From assembly GCA_000721375.1 (NCBI GenBank), contig JOGW01000002.1:885075-949074 (forward strand): a stretch of DNA of 64,000 nt, in the 5' to 3' direction. Within the stretch, counting starts at the first letter, position 1, and the number at the start of each line of letters is the position of its first letter. Positions 1 to 7,504 of the stretch are shown here, in pieces. The notes under the pieces are model-generated. The model saw nothing but the letters and a program-made list of their open reading frames with translations. It was not told where the DNA came from and searched no databases. Position numbers and translations under genes: made by a program. Source of the DNA: Streptomyces sp. NRRL B-3428 (GTDB lineage: Bacteria; Actinomycetota; Actinomycetes; Streptomycetales; Streptomycetaceae).

Positions 1-384
1 CTGCGCGTACTTGCGTGCGTAATCGGCGCTCAGGGCGGGGTCGGACAGGGCGGCGTCCCAGGACGACACCCAGATCCGATTGCTGTCGGTGGCCTGCGCG
101 GTGAGCGGCAGGATGTCGAGCAGCGCGGCCCGCAGGGCGGCGAGCCCCTCGCCGCCCTGCCTGCGCGGTCGCGCCAGAGTCCGCTGCTCAAGCAGGTCAA
201 GGGCGTACTCGACCAGTGCCCGCTTGGTCGGAAAGTAGTGGGTGAGCAACCCGGTCGTCGCCCCCAGCTCGGTGGCGACGGCCCGCAGCGTCAGCCCCGC
301 GAAGCCCCGCGCGGCCATGACCTGCCACACGGCCTCGGACACGTCCCGCCGCCGCGCCTCGTGATCTCCCTTGGTACGCCCCAT
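1..384 (-). CDS. TetR-family transcriptional regulator, C-terminus cut off by the window edge
   Basis: The 128 codons present read from an ATG at 384 to the window edge. Residues 10-60 form a TetR-type helix-turn-helix: a helix with EAVWQVMAARGF, then LTLRAVATELGATTGLLTHYF, ending in the family hallmark hydrophobic-HYF followed by PTKRALV. The ligand-binding domain is only partly present. No ribosome binding site precedes the ATG; instead a TACCGT hexamer lies 7 nt upstream, fitting a leaderless transcript. The gene is divergent from the acetyltransferase at 417, and a palindrome (404-419) sits between them, so it probably represses itself and that gene. The ligand is unknown. Confidence 0.85.
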   Translation of the reverse strand, partial: MGRTKGDHEARRRDVSEAVWQVMAARGFAGLTLRAVATELGATTGLLTHYFPTKRALVEYALDLLEQRTLARPRRQGGEGLAALRAALLDILPLTAQATDSNRIWVSSWDAALSDPALSADYARKYAQ

Positions 385-403
385 GGCCGTCACGGTACAT
401 TGC

Positions 404-419
404 CATAACGCTTGTTATG
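404..419. promoter_or_regulatory. Palindromic operator between the TetR gene and the GNAT gene
   Basis: CATAAC-gctt-GTTATG is a perfect 6-bp inverted repeat with a 4-bp centre. It lies in the divergent gap, just upstream of the TACCGT box of the TetR gene. Its right arm contains the ATG at 417 of the acetyltransferase frame, and its left arm (CATAAC) could serve as a -10 box 7 nt before that ATG. Size and location suit a TetR dimer site, but binding is inferred. Confidence 0.6.
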
Positions 420-1145
420 CATTCGGAAGTACTTGCTGCGCATGAAGCACTCGCTGTGCAGTCGGAAGCACTCGCTGCGCATTCGGAGGCACTTGCTGTG
501 CAGCCGGAAGCACTCGCTACGCATTCGGAGGCACTCGCTGTGCATTCGGAGGCACTCGTCACGTATCTCGTCATGTATTCGGAGGCCCCGCTCTTGTTCT
601 CGCTCCCGCTGCGCGACGGCGCCCACCTCGCCCCCCTGGAGATCTGGCACGCGGAGGAATTCGCCGCGCACATGGACCGCGCCCGCGACCACATCCGCCC
701 GTGGGTCGGCGCCTCCTTCGTGACGACCGACGTGGCCGGGGCCCGCGCCACCCTCACCCGCTATGCCGAACGCCAGGCAGCGGACGGCGCCCGCCTGTAC
801 GGCATCCGGCGGGACGAACTCCTGGTCGGCGGCGTCATGTTCACCGACTTCTCCGCGGCCTCCGGCTCCTGCGAGGTCGGCTGCTGGCTGGAACCGTCGG
901 CGCAGGGCCACGGCCTGATCACTGCCGCGTGCGCTGCGCTGCTCGACTGGGCGCTGGTCACCCGCGGCCTGCACCGCGCGGAGTGGCACTGCCGCGCGGA
1001 CAACGAACGGAGCGCGGCGGTGGCGAAGCGGTTGGGGATGACCCTTGAGGGGGTACGGCGAGAGGCCTGGCCCTACGACGGGGTGCGGCATGACGAGCAG
1101 GTGTGGGGGGTGCTGGGGCCCGAGTGGCGGGGCTTGAAGCGGTAA
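417..1145 (+). CDS. GNAT (RimJ/RimL-like) N-acetyltransferase with an N-terminal heptapeptide-repeat extension
   Basis: From about residue 60 this is a complete GNAT domain of the ribosomal-protein/small-molecule acetyltransferase type: HIRPWVG near the start, an RRDELLVGG strand, a GCWLEPSAQGHGL acetyl-CoA binding segment, and the C-terminal NERSAAVAKRLGM motif. Ahead of it, residues 2-49 consist of seven copies of a unit close to HSEALAV, encoded by 21-bp DNA repeats. The second unit has lost exactly one codon and most other changes are synonymous or conservative, which argues the repeat is translated. The usual family start would be the ATG at 573. The 417 start has no ribosome binding site and lies in the palindrome at 404-419. 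Divergent from a TetR gene that likely controls it. Confidence 0.75.
   Translation: MHSEVLAAHEALAVQSEALAAHSEALAVQPEALATHSEALAVHSEALVTYLVMYSEAPLLFSLPLRDGAHLAPLEIWHAEEFAAHMDRARDHIRPWVGASFVTTDVAGARATLTRYAERQAADGARLYGIRRDELLVGGVMFTDFSAASGSCEVGCWLEPSAQGHGLITAACAALLDWALVTRGLHRAEWHCRADNERSAAVAKRLGMTLEGVRREAWPYDGVRHDEQVWGVLGPEWRGLKR
420..563 (+). repeat. Seven tandem 21-bp units (one shortened to 18 bp)
   Basis: Units begin at 420, 441 (18 bp), 459, 480, 501, 522 and 543. The best copies read CATTCGGAGGCACTCGCTGTG with changes at a few positions (GAA/GAG, CTT/CTC, GTG/GCG, CAT/CAG). An eighth degenerate trace (TATTCGGAGGC) follows around 576. The array abuts the divergent operator on one side and the acetyltransferase domain on the other. 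It keeps one reading frame throughout, yet it could also act as an iterated DNA or RNA element. Confidence 0.9.
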
Positions 1146-1239
1146 CGGCCCCGACCACGAGACTCCCCGCCCAGCCGGCTACCCACCCACCCACCACCCG
1201 CTCAACATCCGTTCAACAAACGGCCGTTAAGGTCTGGGC

Positions 1240-1752
1240 ATGAGTGCCGTGACTGCCGCCATGATCGCCGCCGTGGTCGGCGTGCTCGGCACACTCCTCT
1301 CACCGCTGGTCACGACGTGGGCCACGAAGCGCCAGCGGGTGGAGGAGAGCCGACTCGAGGAGAAGCGCAGGCTCTTCGAGGACCGCCGCACCGCGTACAC
1401 CGCGATGAATCGCGCTTCCCGCCACTTCCACACGCTCCTGAAGGACGCCCTGCACCGCCTCCGTGACGGCGTCTACTCGGACGACGACCGCAACCAGGTC
1501 GAGCAGGCCAGACGGGACCACCGCGACCGCTACGCCGAGGCACAGATGATCGTCCCCGAAACGGTCCTGAGAGTCTCACGCGACGTGAACACCGTCCTGG
1601 CCGCAGCGGACGCGGCCGCCAAGCGCATCGACCGCGGCCTGGCCCGACCGGACGAGAACGCCACCCAGGCCCTCATCGACCTGAAGGCCGCCGAACCCGC
1701 ACTCACGGCGATGCGCCGCATCATGCGCGAGGACTTGGGCGTCAACGACTGA
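1240..1752 (+). CDS. Small membrane-anchored coiled-coil protein of unknown function
   Basis: A 170-residue protein. Residues 1-28 form one hydrophobic helix (TAAMIAAVVGVLGTLLSPLVTTWA), and a highly charged helix rich in Arg and Glu follows (KRQRVEESRLEEKRRLF). The rest looks helical without recognisable catalytic motifs. Topology suggests an N-terminal anchor with a cytoplasmic helical body. No ribosome binding site precedes the ATG; a TAAGGT hexamer ends 6 nt before it, fitting a leaderless start. A short hairpin (AAGGTC-tgcc-GACCTT, 1761-1776) follows the stop. I do not recognise a family. Confidence 0.75.
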   Translation: MSAVTAAMIAAVVGVLGTLLSPLVTTWATKRQRVEESRLEEKRRLFEDRRTAYTAMNRASRHFHTLLKDALHRLRDGVYSDDDRNQVEQARRDHRDRYAEAQMIVPETVLRVSRDVNTVLAAADAAAKRIDRGLARPDENATQALIDLKAAEPALTAMRRIMREDLGVND

Positions 1753-2063
1753 CCCGCGCGAAGGTCTGCCGACCTTGCCCGCCGTCGCTCCGCCGACTGC
1801 TGGAGCCCGCGAAGCGCCTCGCCCAAATCCTCGTAGGCATCCCAGCAGTCGACACTGCCGTCCCCATACAGGCTGCCCGTGTACCAGTCGTCCTCATCGA
1901 CGGGCTTCACGAGGCACAGCCCATGAAACCCGAGAACGATCTCCGGCCGCACCCTCTCCCCCTCCCTGCCCACGACCACCCACGTCACCACCCGCTCAGG
2001 ATCCAGCCCGACAGCCTCCCGGTCCCCGGACACCGGAGCCGCATGCGAAAGGCCCCCAGCCAT
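1530..2063 (-). CDS. Hypothetical protein downstream of tRNA-Val; both ends uncertain
   Basis: The frame encodes 177 residues. About the first 95 look like real protein: mixed composition with DEDDWYTGSLYGDGS and a Trp/Tyr-rich core. The last 75 run antisense to the gene at 1240-1752. In that overlap the two frames share third codon positions, so the C-terminal part may simply be a shadow kept open by GC bias. The ATG at 2063 lies in the loop of the tRNA terminator hairpin and has no ribosome binding site, so the true start may be further in. I would treat only roughly 1770-2040 as likely coding. Confidence 0.4.
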   Translation of the reverse strand: MAGGLSHAAPVSGDREAVGLDPERVVTWVVVGREGERVRPEIVLGFHGLCLVKPVDEDDWYTGSLYGDGSVDCWDAYEDLGEALRGLQQSAERRRARSADLRAGQSLTPKSSRMMRRIAVSAGSAAFRSMRAWVAFSSGRARPRSMRLAAASAAARTVFTSRETLRTVSGTIICASA

Positions 2064-2080
2064 GATCGACTGGAGGCCTT
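2049..2080 (-). terminator. Hairpin terminator behind tRNA-Val
   Basis: On the minus strand AAGGCCTCCAG pairs with CTGGGGGCCTT (11 bp, one G-T wobble) around a 10-nt loop. It begins 9 nt after the tRNA 3' end. There is no long U tract, as is usual in high-GC actinobacteria. Confidence 0.65.
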
Positions 2081-2088
2081 CGTCCCGG

Positions 2089-2160
2089 TGGGCGCGGACG
2101 GTTTCGAACCGCCGACATCCGCCTTGTAAGGGCGGCGCTCTACCGCTGAGCTACGCGCCC
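2089..2160 (-). tRNA. tRNA-Val (anticodon UAC)
   Basis: The minus strand folds as a standard 72-nt cloverleaf. The acceptor stem pairs GGGCGCG with CGCGCCC, the D arm carries AGCTCAGCGGTAGAGC, and the anticodon stem CCGCC/GGCGG encloses the loop CTTACAA, so the anticodon is TAC and reads GUA valine codons. The T arm has the expected GGTTCGAAACC core. The discriminator base is A. The CCA end is not encoded (CCG follows), so it must be added enzymatically. No integrase or duplicated tRNA end lies nearby. Confidence 0.95.
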
Positions 2161-2339
2161 GGGAGCGATCGACAGCCTACCTTGCCTGGGGCGGTGCCCC
2201 GCAAACGCGTATCGAGGGCGGGGCGGGGGTTATCCCCACCCCCGATCCGGGAGTGGTCCGGATGCCGTTCGGGCGTGGGGGCTTCTAGCGTCAAAGGCAA
2301 GCGCGGCGCCGAGGCCGTGCACCTGCAGGGGGAGTCGAG

Positions 2340-3122
2340 ATGGGCGTCCGGAGCGTACGCAGTCGAAGCCGTGGCCGAAGCCGTAGTGCGTGGGTCGCCG
2401 CCGGGGCGGTCGTAGGGGCGATGGTGGTCGCCGGGTGCTCCGAGGCGAGTGCCGACAGTGATCCGGAGGTGCGGAACTTCGCTCTGCAGGGGCGCGAGTT
2501 GACCGTGGACTCGGAGGACTCCGCGTTGGATGTGGTGGTCGGGGACGGGGACCAGGTGCGGGTCACGAGGTGGTTCGACGGGAGCACGGTCATCGGCGGC
2601 GAGCCGAAGGTGACATGGGACATGGTCGACGGGAAGCGGCTCGTGCTGCGGGTGGAGTGCGACGGCATGATCGCCACGTGCGACGCCAGTCATCGCATCG
2701 AGGTGCCTCGGGGTGTCGCCGTGAGCATCGACAGCAATGACGGGCGCGTGGACGCCGAGGGGTTCAAGACCGCGCTGAAGATCAAGTCGAGTGACGGACG
2801 GGTGGTCGTACGGGAGGCGAGCGGGGCCCTGGACCTGGAGAGCCGCGACGGTGCGCTCGAGGTGGTCGGTGGTTCCTCTCGCGAGATCCGGGCGCAGACG
2901 AAGGACGCGCGGGTGAAGCTCGATCTCGGTGCGGTGCCCGACCGGGTGGACGTACGCAGTGAGGACGGGGCCGTGGAGATCGGGCTGCCGGAGGCTTCGT
3001 ACAAGGTGACGGCCGAGGCCGAGGACGGTTCGGTCGAGGTGGATGTGCCGCGGGACGAGTCGAGTCCGCATGTCGTCTCGGCGGTCAGCAAGGACGGGCG
3101 GATCCGGGTTCATACGGTCTGA
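2340..3122 (+). CDS. Secreted lipoprotein with DUF4097-type beta-strand repeats
   Basis: A 260-residue protein. An Arg-rich N-terminus is followed by a hydrophobic stretch ending in the lipobox VAGC (Cys about residue 33), so it is probably exported and lipid-anchored. The body repeats short strands with a D-G-R/S pattern (SNDGRVDAEG, SSDGRVVVRE, SRDGALEVVG, SEDGAVEIGL, AEDGSVEVDV, SKDGRIRVHT), the signature of DUF4097/bactofilin-like beta-helical folds. GGGGGAG lies 5 nt before the ATG. No partner gene is obvious; such proteins often sit with envelope-stress systems. The precise role is unknown. Confidence 0.85.
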   Translation: MGVRSVRSRSRGRSRSAWVAAGAVVGAMVVAGCSEASADSDPEVRNFALQGRELTVDSEDSALDVVVGDGDQVRVTRWFDGSTVIGGEPKVTWDMVDGKRLVLRVECDGMIATCDASHRIEVPRGVAVSIDSNDGRVDAEGFKTALKIKSSDGRVVVREASGALDLESRDGALEVVGGSSREIRAQTKDARVKLDLGAVPDRVDVRSEDGAVEIGLPEASYKVTAEAEDGSVEVDVPRDESSPHVVSAVSKDGRIRVHTV

Positions 3123-3259
3123 ACGCGCCGCCCGGTCCGCAGCCGCTGACGATCTTTGCCCAGCCATGGCAATAAGCGCGAACTAAACGACCCGTGTGTT
3201 CGTCCTTAACCGGTGGGAGAATGGTCCGGGCAGGGCGGATGACAGCACGGGAGTGGGAT

Positions 3260-4759
3260 GTGACGGCGACACCATCGCGGCCTTACGCGGAAGTTGCTCG
3301 TCCCCGAGAGTCCACGGGCTCCGTCCCCGTTCGTCCCCGAGAGTCCACGGGCTCCGCCCCCGCCCGCCCCCGAGAGTCCACAAGCGCCCTCCGCGCCCGT
3401 CCCCGACGGTCCGCAGGCCCCCGCCGTGGCCCCCTCCGTGACGCCCTCACCCTCGCGCTGCTCCCCCTCCCCCTCCTCGCGGCCGTGCTGCCCGCCGCCT
3501 TCGCCGGCGGCGGTACGCGACGGTGGTTCGGCGGGCGCGGTGAGAACGAGCGTGCCGACGCGCAGGCCGCCAAGGACGCCGCGGCCGCCGCGTTCTACGA
3601 GCTGGACAGCGCACAGCGCGATCTGCGGATCTCCATAGAGACGATCACCGCGGTCGACAGCTCCCCCGCCGCCCGCCGCGCCGTCGACGACTTCGCGGCG
3701 CTCGGCGTGCGGATCGACGAGGTCAGCCACCGGTACATCGAGGCCGTCGACGCGCACGACCTCGACCGTGACGACCTGGAGGCCTCGGCCGCGGCCCGCG
3801 CACGCACCCAACTCACCACGGCCAAGGACGAGTTGGTCAGGACCAAGCAGGACCTCGACCGTTTCGCGCAGGGCCTCGGGCCGCTGCTCGACAAGGCCGA
3901 GACCCAGCTGGCGCGGCTCGCGCCCGCCGTGGAGCGTGCGCGCCAGACGCTGCTCGCCGCGAGCACCGCCCTCGACGCCGTACGGGCCTCCGGCCTGAAG
4001 GCCGACGATCTCGCGGCGCGGCTCGCGACCCTCGGCCCGGAGCTGACCAAGCTGAACCAGGGCGCGGGCCGCCATGGCGTGGCCGAGACGCTGCAGCGCG
4101 CCGACCGGGTCGCGCGCGACGGTGAGGGTGTACGGGCCGAGGCCGAGCGGCTGCCGGAGCGGGCCGCCGAGATCGACCGACGCCTCGTATCGCTGCGGAC
4201 CAGGGCGCAGGCGCTGACCACGCGGGCCGCGCAGGTGGACCCGATCCTCAGTGAGCTGCGGCGCCGCTTCACCACGAACTGCTGGCAGGACCTGCAGTCC
4301 GTACCCGCGCAGGCCGACGAGAACGTCAGGCAGGCCGAGAGCAAACTGACCGACGCCCGCAAGGCGCGTGACGAGCAGCGATGGCCGGACGCCACGGCGC
4401 TGCTCGGCACGGTGCGCGCGCTCCTGAACTCGACCGACGAGGCCGTATCGGCTGCCGGGGACCGTCTGGCCAGGCTGAATGCCGTGTCCAAGGACCCGGA
4501 GCAGGAGATCCAGCGGACCCGGTTCGCCATCCGGGACGCGCAGCGCCTCGCCATGGCGGGGCGCAACACCGCCGATCCACGCCATGCGCGTCCGCTGGAC
4601 GATTCGGTGGCCCGGCTCGACCGTGCGATCGCGACCTTGGAGGGGCGCCACCCCGACTACTGGCACTTCCTCACGGAGACGGAGGCGGTACGGCAGACGG
4701 TGGCCCGGGTCGTCTCCCAGATCCGCGAGGAGCGCGGCGCCGGGTCGAACCCCGCGTGA
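3260..4759 (+). CDS. Membrane-anchored long coiled-coil protein with an N-terminal 11-residue repeat
   Basis: The GTG at 3260 has GGGAG 6 nt upstream and gives 499 residues. Residues 13-55 hold three to four copies of RPRESTGSVPV-like units encoded by 33-bp repeats. A single hydrophobic helix (ALTLALLPLPLLAAVLPAAFAGG) follows near residues 62-85. The rest is almost entirely helical, with long Ala/Leu/Arg/Glu heptads and one TTNCWQDL segment, so an extended coiled coil is expected outside the membrane. It precedes the DUF4383 gene on the same strand with a 90-nt gap. No enzyme motif is visible. Frames 66 nt upstream also open but lack a good ribosome binding site. Confidence 0.8.
   Translation: MTATPSRPYAEVARPRESTGSVPVRPRESTGSAPARPRESTSALRARPRRSAGPRRGPLRDALTLALLPLPLLAAVLPAAFAGGGTRRWFGGRGENERADAQAAKDAAAAAFYELDSAQRDLRISIETITAVDSSPAARRAVDDFAALGVRIDEVSHRYIEAVDAHDLDRDDLEASAAARARTQLTTAKDELVRTKQDLDRFAQGLGPLLDKAETQLARLAPAVERARQTLLAASTALDAVRASGLKADDLAARLATLGPELTKLNQGAGRHGVAETLQRADRVARDGEGVRAEAERLPERAAEIDRRLVSLRTRAQALTTRAAQVDPILSELRRRFTTNCWQDLQSVPAQADENVRQAESKLTDARKARDEQRWPDATALLGTVRALLNSTDEAVSAAGDRLARLNAVSKDPEQEIQRTRFAIRDAQRLAMAGRNTADPRHARPLDDSVARLDRAIATLEGRHPDYWHFLTETEAVRQTVARVVSQIREERGAGSNPA
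3302..3389 (+). repeat. 33-bp tandem coding repeat (three copies)
   Basis: CCCCGAGAGTCCACGGGCTC recurs at 3302, 3335 and 3368 (last copy diverging after 14 bp). It encodes the RPREST repeats of the coiled-coil protein and keeps the reading frame. Confidence 0.85.
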
Positions 4760-4797
4760 CATCGCTCCCCCACGGGCCCGCGTGACATCGCTCCCCC
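4751..4797 (+). repeat. Perfect 21-bp direct repeat spanning a stop codon
   Basis: CCCGCGTGACATCGCTCCCC plus one more C occurs at 4751-4771 and again at 4777-4797. The TGA stop of the upstream gene (4757-4759) lies in the first copy, so the 3' end of that gene has been duplicated into the intergenic space. Confidence 0.9.
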
Positions 4798-4849
4798 GCA
4801 GGCGGATCCTGGAAGTACCCACGGCCTCCGCGACCTCAGGGAGGCGGAC

Positions 4850-5425
4850 ATGGCCACGCATGTGCTTCATCCAGGATCCCGGCGGCGCATCGCCCTCGAC
4901 GAGCACCTGCCCGTCGACCACCGGCTCAGCAGGGTCTACCGGATCGGTGCCGGTCTGACCGGTCTGGTGCTGCTCGCCTTCGGCGTCCTCGGTCTGATCG
5001 ACAAGGTCGGCTTCTTCGACACCGGCGGCGACCGGGTCGCAGGGCTCAACACCAACGGCGCGCTGAGCGTGCTCTCCATCTGCGTGGGGCTGCTGCTCTT
5101 CGTGGGCATGGTGATCGGCGGCAACTTCGCCTCGACGCTCAACATGGTTCTGGGAGTTGCCTTCATCGTCAGCGGATTCGTCAATCTGGCGCTGCTCGAG
5201 ACGGACTTCAACTTCCTCGCGTTCAAGATCCAGAACGTGCTGTTCAGCTTCGTGGTCGGCGTGATGCTGATGTTCTTCGGGATGTACGGGCGGGTCAGCG
5301 CGACCCTTCCGCACGACAACCCGTACTGGAAGGCACGCCACCCGGAGCAGGCCGAGCGCGAGCAGCGGGCGCTGCGACAGCAGTCACCCGGGCATGGAGG
5401 ATCCTCCCGGACCGCGCACTCCTGA
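4850..5425 (+). CDS. DUF4383-family membrane protein
   Basis: 191 residues with four hydrophobic helices: about 34-55 (GLTGLVLLAFGVLGLI), 73-92 (LSVLSICVGLLLFVGMVIGG), 96-118 (LNMVLGVAFIVSGFVNLALL) and 127-148 (NVLFSFVVGVMLMFFGMYGR). The HRLSRVYRIGAG opening and the conserved NFNFLAF-like loop before the last helix match DUF4383 proteins of actinobacteria. GGGAGG precedes the ATG. The tail is polar. Function is unknown; the family is often next to stress or envelope genes. Confidence 0.85.
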   Translation: MATHVLHPGSRRRIALDEHLPVDHRLSRVYRIGAGLTGLVLLAFGVLGLIDKVGFFDTGGDRVAGLNTNGALSVLSICVGLLLFVGMVIGGNFASTLNMVLGVAFIVSGFVNLALLETDFNFLAFKIQNVLFSFVVGVMLMFFGMYGRVSATLPHDNPYWKARHPEQAEREQRALRQQSPGHGGSSRTAHS

Positions 5426-5436
5426 CTTGGAGCGAC

Positions 5437-5465
5437 CGACGGGATAATTGATAAATAAGCAAGAG
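5437..5465 (+). promoter_or_regulatory. Candidate promoter of the galactonate operon
   Basis: TTGGAG (5437-5442), a 17-bp spacer and GATAAA (5460-5465) lie in an unusually AT-rich patch upstream of the regulator gene. A 6-bp inverted repeat (CGAGGG 5471-5476, CCCTCG 5490-5495) just downstream could be the binding site of the encoded regulator. Both are inferred from sequence only. Confidence 0.45.
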
Positions 5466-5522
5466 TCGTGCGAGGGTGCCAGGACCGTTCCCTCGTACGT
5501 ACTCATGCCAGGAGGCCCCCCG

Positions 5523-6221
5523 ATGACCCCGCCCACAGAGGCCGGCGCGTACGCGGGCCGCGGCCTCCACAAGGCAGTCGTCGAGGCGATCGCCCTGCAG
5601 ATCTTCGACGGTACGTACGAGGAAGGCGACATCCTCGATCTGCCGCGGCTCATGGCCGATCTGGACGTCAGCCAGACCGTGCTGCGCGAGGCGATCAAGG
5701 TACTCACGGCGAAGGGGCTGCTCGACGCCCGGCAGAAGCGGGGCACGTTCGTGCGCCCCCGCGACGACTGGAACCTGCTCGACCCCGACGTACTGCGCTG
5801 GAAGCTCGACTCCGGCGCCCCGCACGACTTCTTCGCCGATCTCTACGACCTGCGCCTCGCGATCGAGCCCGCCGCCGCGGCCGACGCGGCCATGCGCCGC
5901 ACCGACGAGGATCTGGCAGCGCTCGACGCGGCCCTCGCGGCGATGGCCTCGTACGACAACGATCCGGTGCTCGCCGTACGCGCGGACGCCTCCTTCCATG
6001 TCGCGCTGCTGCGCGCCTCCGGCAACCGCTTCTTCTCCCAGCTGCACCGCGTGATCATCCCGGCCTTGATCGAACGCGACCGCCAGGTGCACGCGGGGCC
6101 GCACGACGATCCTCTGCCGGATCACGCCGCCGTGGTGGACCGCATCCGCGACGGCGACCCGGACGGCGCCCACGCGGCGATGCTCCGCCTGCTCGAACTG
6201 TCCATGCGCGACCACCCCTGA
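5523..6221 (+). CDS. dgoR: GntR-family (FCD/FadR type) regulator of galactonate catabolism
   Basis: 232 residues from the ATG at 5523, with AGGAGG about 7 nt upstream. Residues 10-75 form a winged helix (LHKAVVEAIALQIFDGTYEEGD, then LDVSQTVLREAIKVLTAKGLL and the wing KRGTFVRP). The C-terminal two-thirds is an all-helical FCD effector domain with DLYDLRLAIEPAAAADAA and a conserved SFHVALLRASGN, which carries metal- and ligand-binding residues in the family. Position as first gene of an operon with dehydratase, aldolase and kinase genes suggests it is a repressor relieved by galactonate or a pathway intermediate. The symbol is by analogy. Confidence 0.8.
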   Translation: MTPPTEAGAYAGRGLHKAVVEAIALQIFDGTYEEGDILDLPRLMADLDVSQTVLREAIKVLTAKGLLDARQKRGTFVRPRDDWNLLDPDVLRWKLDSGAPHDFFADLYDLRLAIEPAAAADAAMRRTDEDLAALDAALAAMASYDNDPVLAVRADASFHVALLRASGNRFFSQLHRVIIPALIERDRQVHAGPHDDPLPDHAAVVDRIRDGDPDGAHAAMLRLLELSMRDHP

Positions 6222-6262
6222 GCCCCACCACCCCTGACCTGTCCCTGCGCGACCACCCCTGA
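6198..6262 (+). repeat. Direct repeat duplicating a gene 3' end
   Basis: CTGTCCnTGCGCGACCACCC followed by CTGA occurs at 6198-6221 and 6239-6262, matching at 23 of 24 positions. The first copy carries the real stop of the regulator gene. A third partial copy (CCACCACCCCTGA) lies between them. Confidence 0.85.
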
Positions 6263-6278
6263 CCCGGAGAGGACTCTC

Positions 6279-7424
6279 ATGAGGATCAGCCGGATCGAGA
6301 CCTTCCTCGCTCCGCCGCGCTGGCTGTTCTGCCGCGTCGAGACCGATGAGGGGATCGTCGGCTGGGGCGAACCCGTCGTCGAGGGGCGCGCCGAACCGGT
6401 CCGCGCCGCCGTGGACGTACTCGCCGGCTATCTGCTCGGCCAGGACCCGCTGCGCATCGAGGACCACTGGCAGGTCATGACCAAGGGCGGCTTCTACCGC
6501 GGCGGTCCGGTGCTCTCCAGCGCGGTGGCCGGGCTCGACCAGGCCCTGTGGGACATCAAGGGCAAGGCGTACGGGCAGCCGGTGCACCAACTGCTGGGCG
6601 GTCCCGTACGGGAGAGGGTCCGCGCGTACGCCTGGGTCGGCGGGGACGAGCCCGCGCAGATACGCGAGACGGTGACCGCCCAGGTCGAAGCGGGCTTCAC
6701 CGCCGTCAAGATGAACGGCACCGGTCGGATGACACCGGTGGCCACGCCTGCGGAGATACGCGAGTGTCTGCGACGCGCCGAGACCGCACGCGAAGTCCTG
6801 GGCGACGAAAGGGACTTCGGGCTCGACTTCCACGGCCGGGTGTCCCCGGCCAACGCCCGCCGGATCCTCCCCCTGCTCGCCGAGTACGCCCCGATGTTCG
6901 TCGAGGAGCCGGTGCTCGCCGAGCACATGAACGCCCTGCCCGACCTGGTGAACGCCTCCGGCGTTCCGATCGCGCTGGGTGAACGCCTCTACACCCGGCG
7001 CGAGTTCCTCGCCCCGCTGGAGTCCGGTGTCGCGATTCTCCAGCCGGATGTCTCGCATGCGGGCGGTATCTCGGAGCTGCGCCGTATCGCCGCACTCGCC
7101 GAGATGTACGGCGCACAGATCGCACCGCACTGCCCGCTCGGCCCCATCGCCCTCGCGGCCTGCCTCCAAGTGGCCTTCACCACCCCGAACTTCCTGATCC
7201 AGGAACAGTCGATCGGCATCCACTACAACCGGGGCGCCGAGCTCCTCGACTACGTGGCCGACCCGGAGCCCTTCCGCTTCGACGCCGGCTCCCTGCTGCG
7301 CACCGAACGCCCCGGCCTCGGCGTCGACATCGACGAAGCCGCCGTACGGGCCGCCGACAAGACGGGGCACGCGTGGCGCAATCCGGTGTGGCGCCACGAC
7401 GACGGCTCGTTCGCCGAATGGTGA
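6279..7424 (+). CDS. dgoD: D-galactonate dehydratase
   Basis: 381 residues, the normal length of this enolase-superfamily enzyme, which dehydrates D-galactonate to 2-keto-3-deoxygalactonate. The start ISRIETFLAPPRWLFCRVETDEGIVGWGEP, with no more than conservative changes, is typical of DgoD. The barrel carries the metal ligands in LDFHGR, VEEPV and GERLYTR, and the catalytic His side in PHCPLGP. GGAGAGGA precedes the ATG. It is followed by the aldolase gene after an 80-nt gap. Mandelate-racemase-like relatives with other acid-sugar substrates are possible, but neighbours support galactonate. Confidence 0.9.
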   Translation: MRISRIETFLAPPRWLFCRVETDEGIVGWGEPVVEGRAEPVRAAVDVLAGYLLGQDPLRIEDHWQVMTKGGFYRGGPVLSSAVAGLDQALWDIKGKAYGQPVHQLLGGPVRERVRAYAWVGGDEPAQIRETVTAQVEAGFTAVKMNGTGRMTPVATPAEIRECLRRAETAREVLGDERDFGLDFHGRVSPANARRILPLLAEYAPMFVEEPVLAEHMNALPDLVNASGVPIALGERLYTRREFLAPLESGVAILQPDVSHAGGISELRRIAALAEMYGAQIAPHCPLGPIALAACLQVAFTTPNFLIQEQSIGIHYNRGAELLDYVADPEPFRFDAGSLLRTERPGLGVDIDEAAVRAADKTGHAWRNPVWRHDDGSFAEW

Positions 7425-7504
7425 TACCCCGGCCCGCCCCGCCCCGCCCCGCCCAAGAACTCTCCTCCTGCCTCCCCACACCCCCACGAAGAGAAAGAAA
7501 GAGC

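Noticed and set aside
420..563. CRISPR-like array
   Set aside because: The 21-bp units abut without spacers and there are no cas genes.
2089..2160. Integration site of a mobile element at tRNA-Val
   Set aside because: No integrase and no duplicated tRNA end within the window.
3206..5341. Long open frame antisense to the coiled-coil and DUF4383 genes
   Set aside because: A GC-bias shadow; its protein is low-complexity and the sense genes have clear family features and ribosome binding sites.
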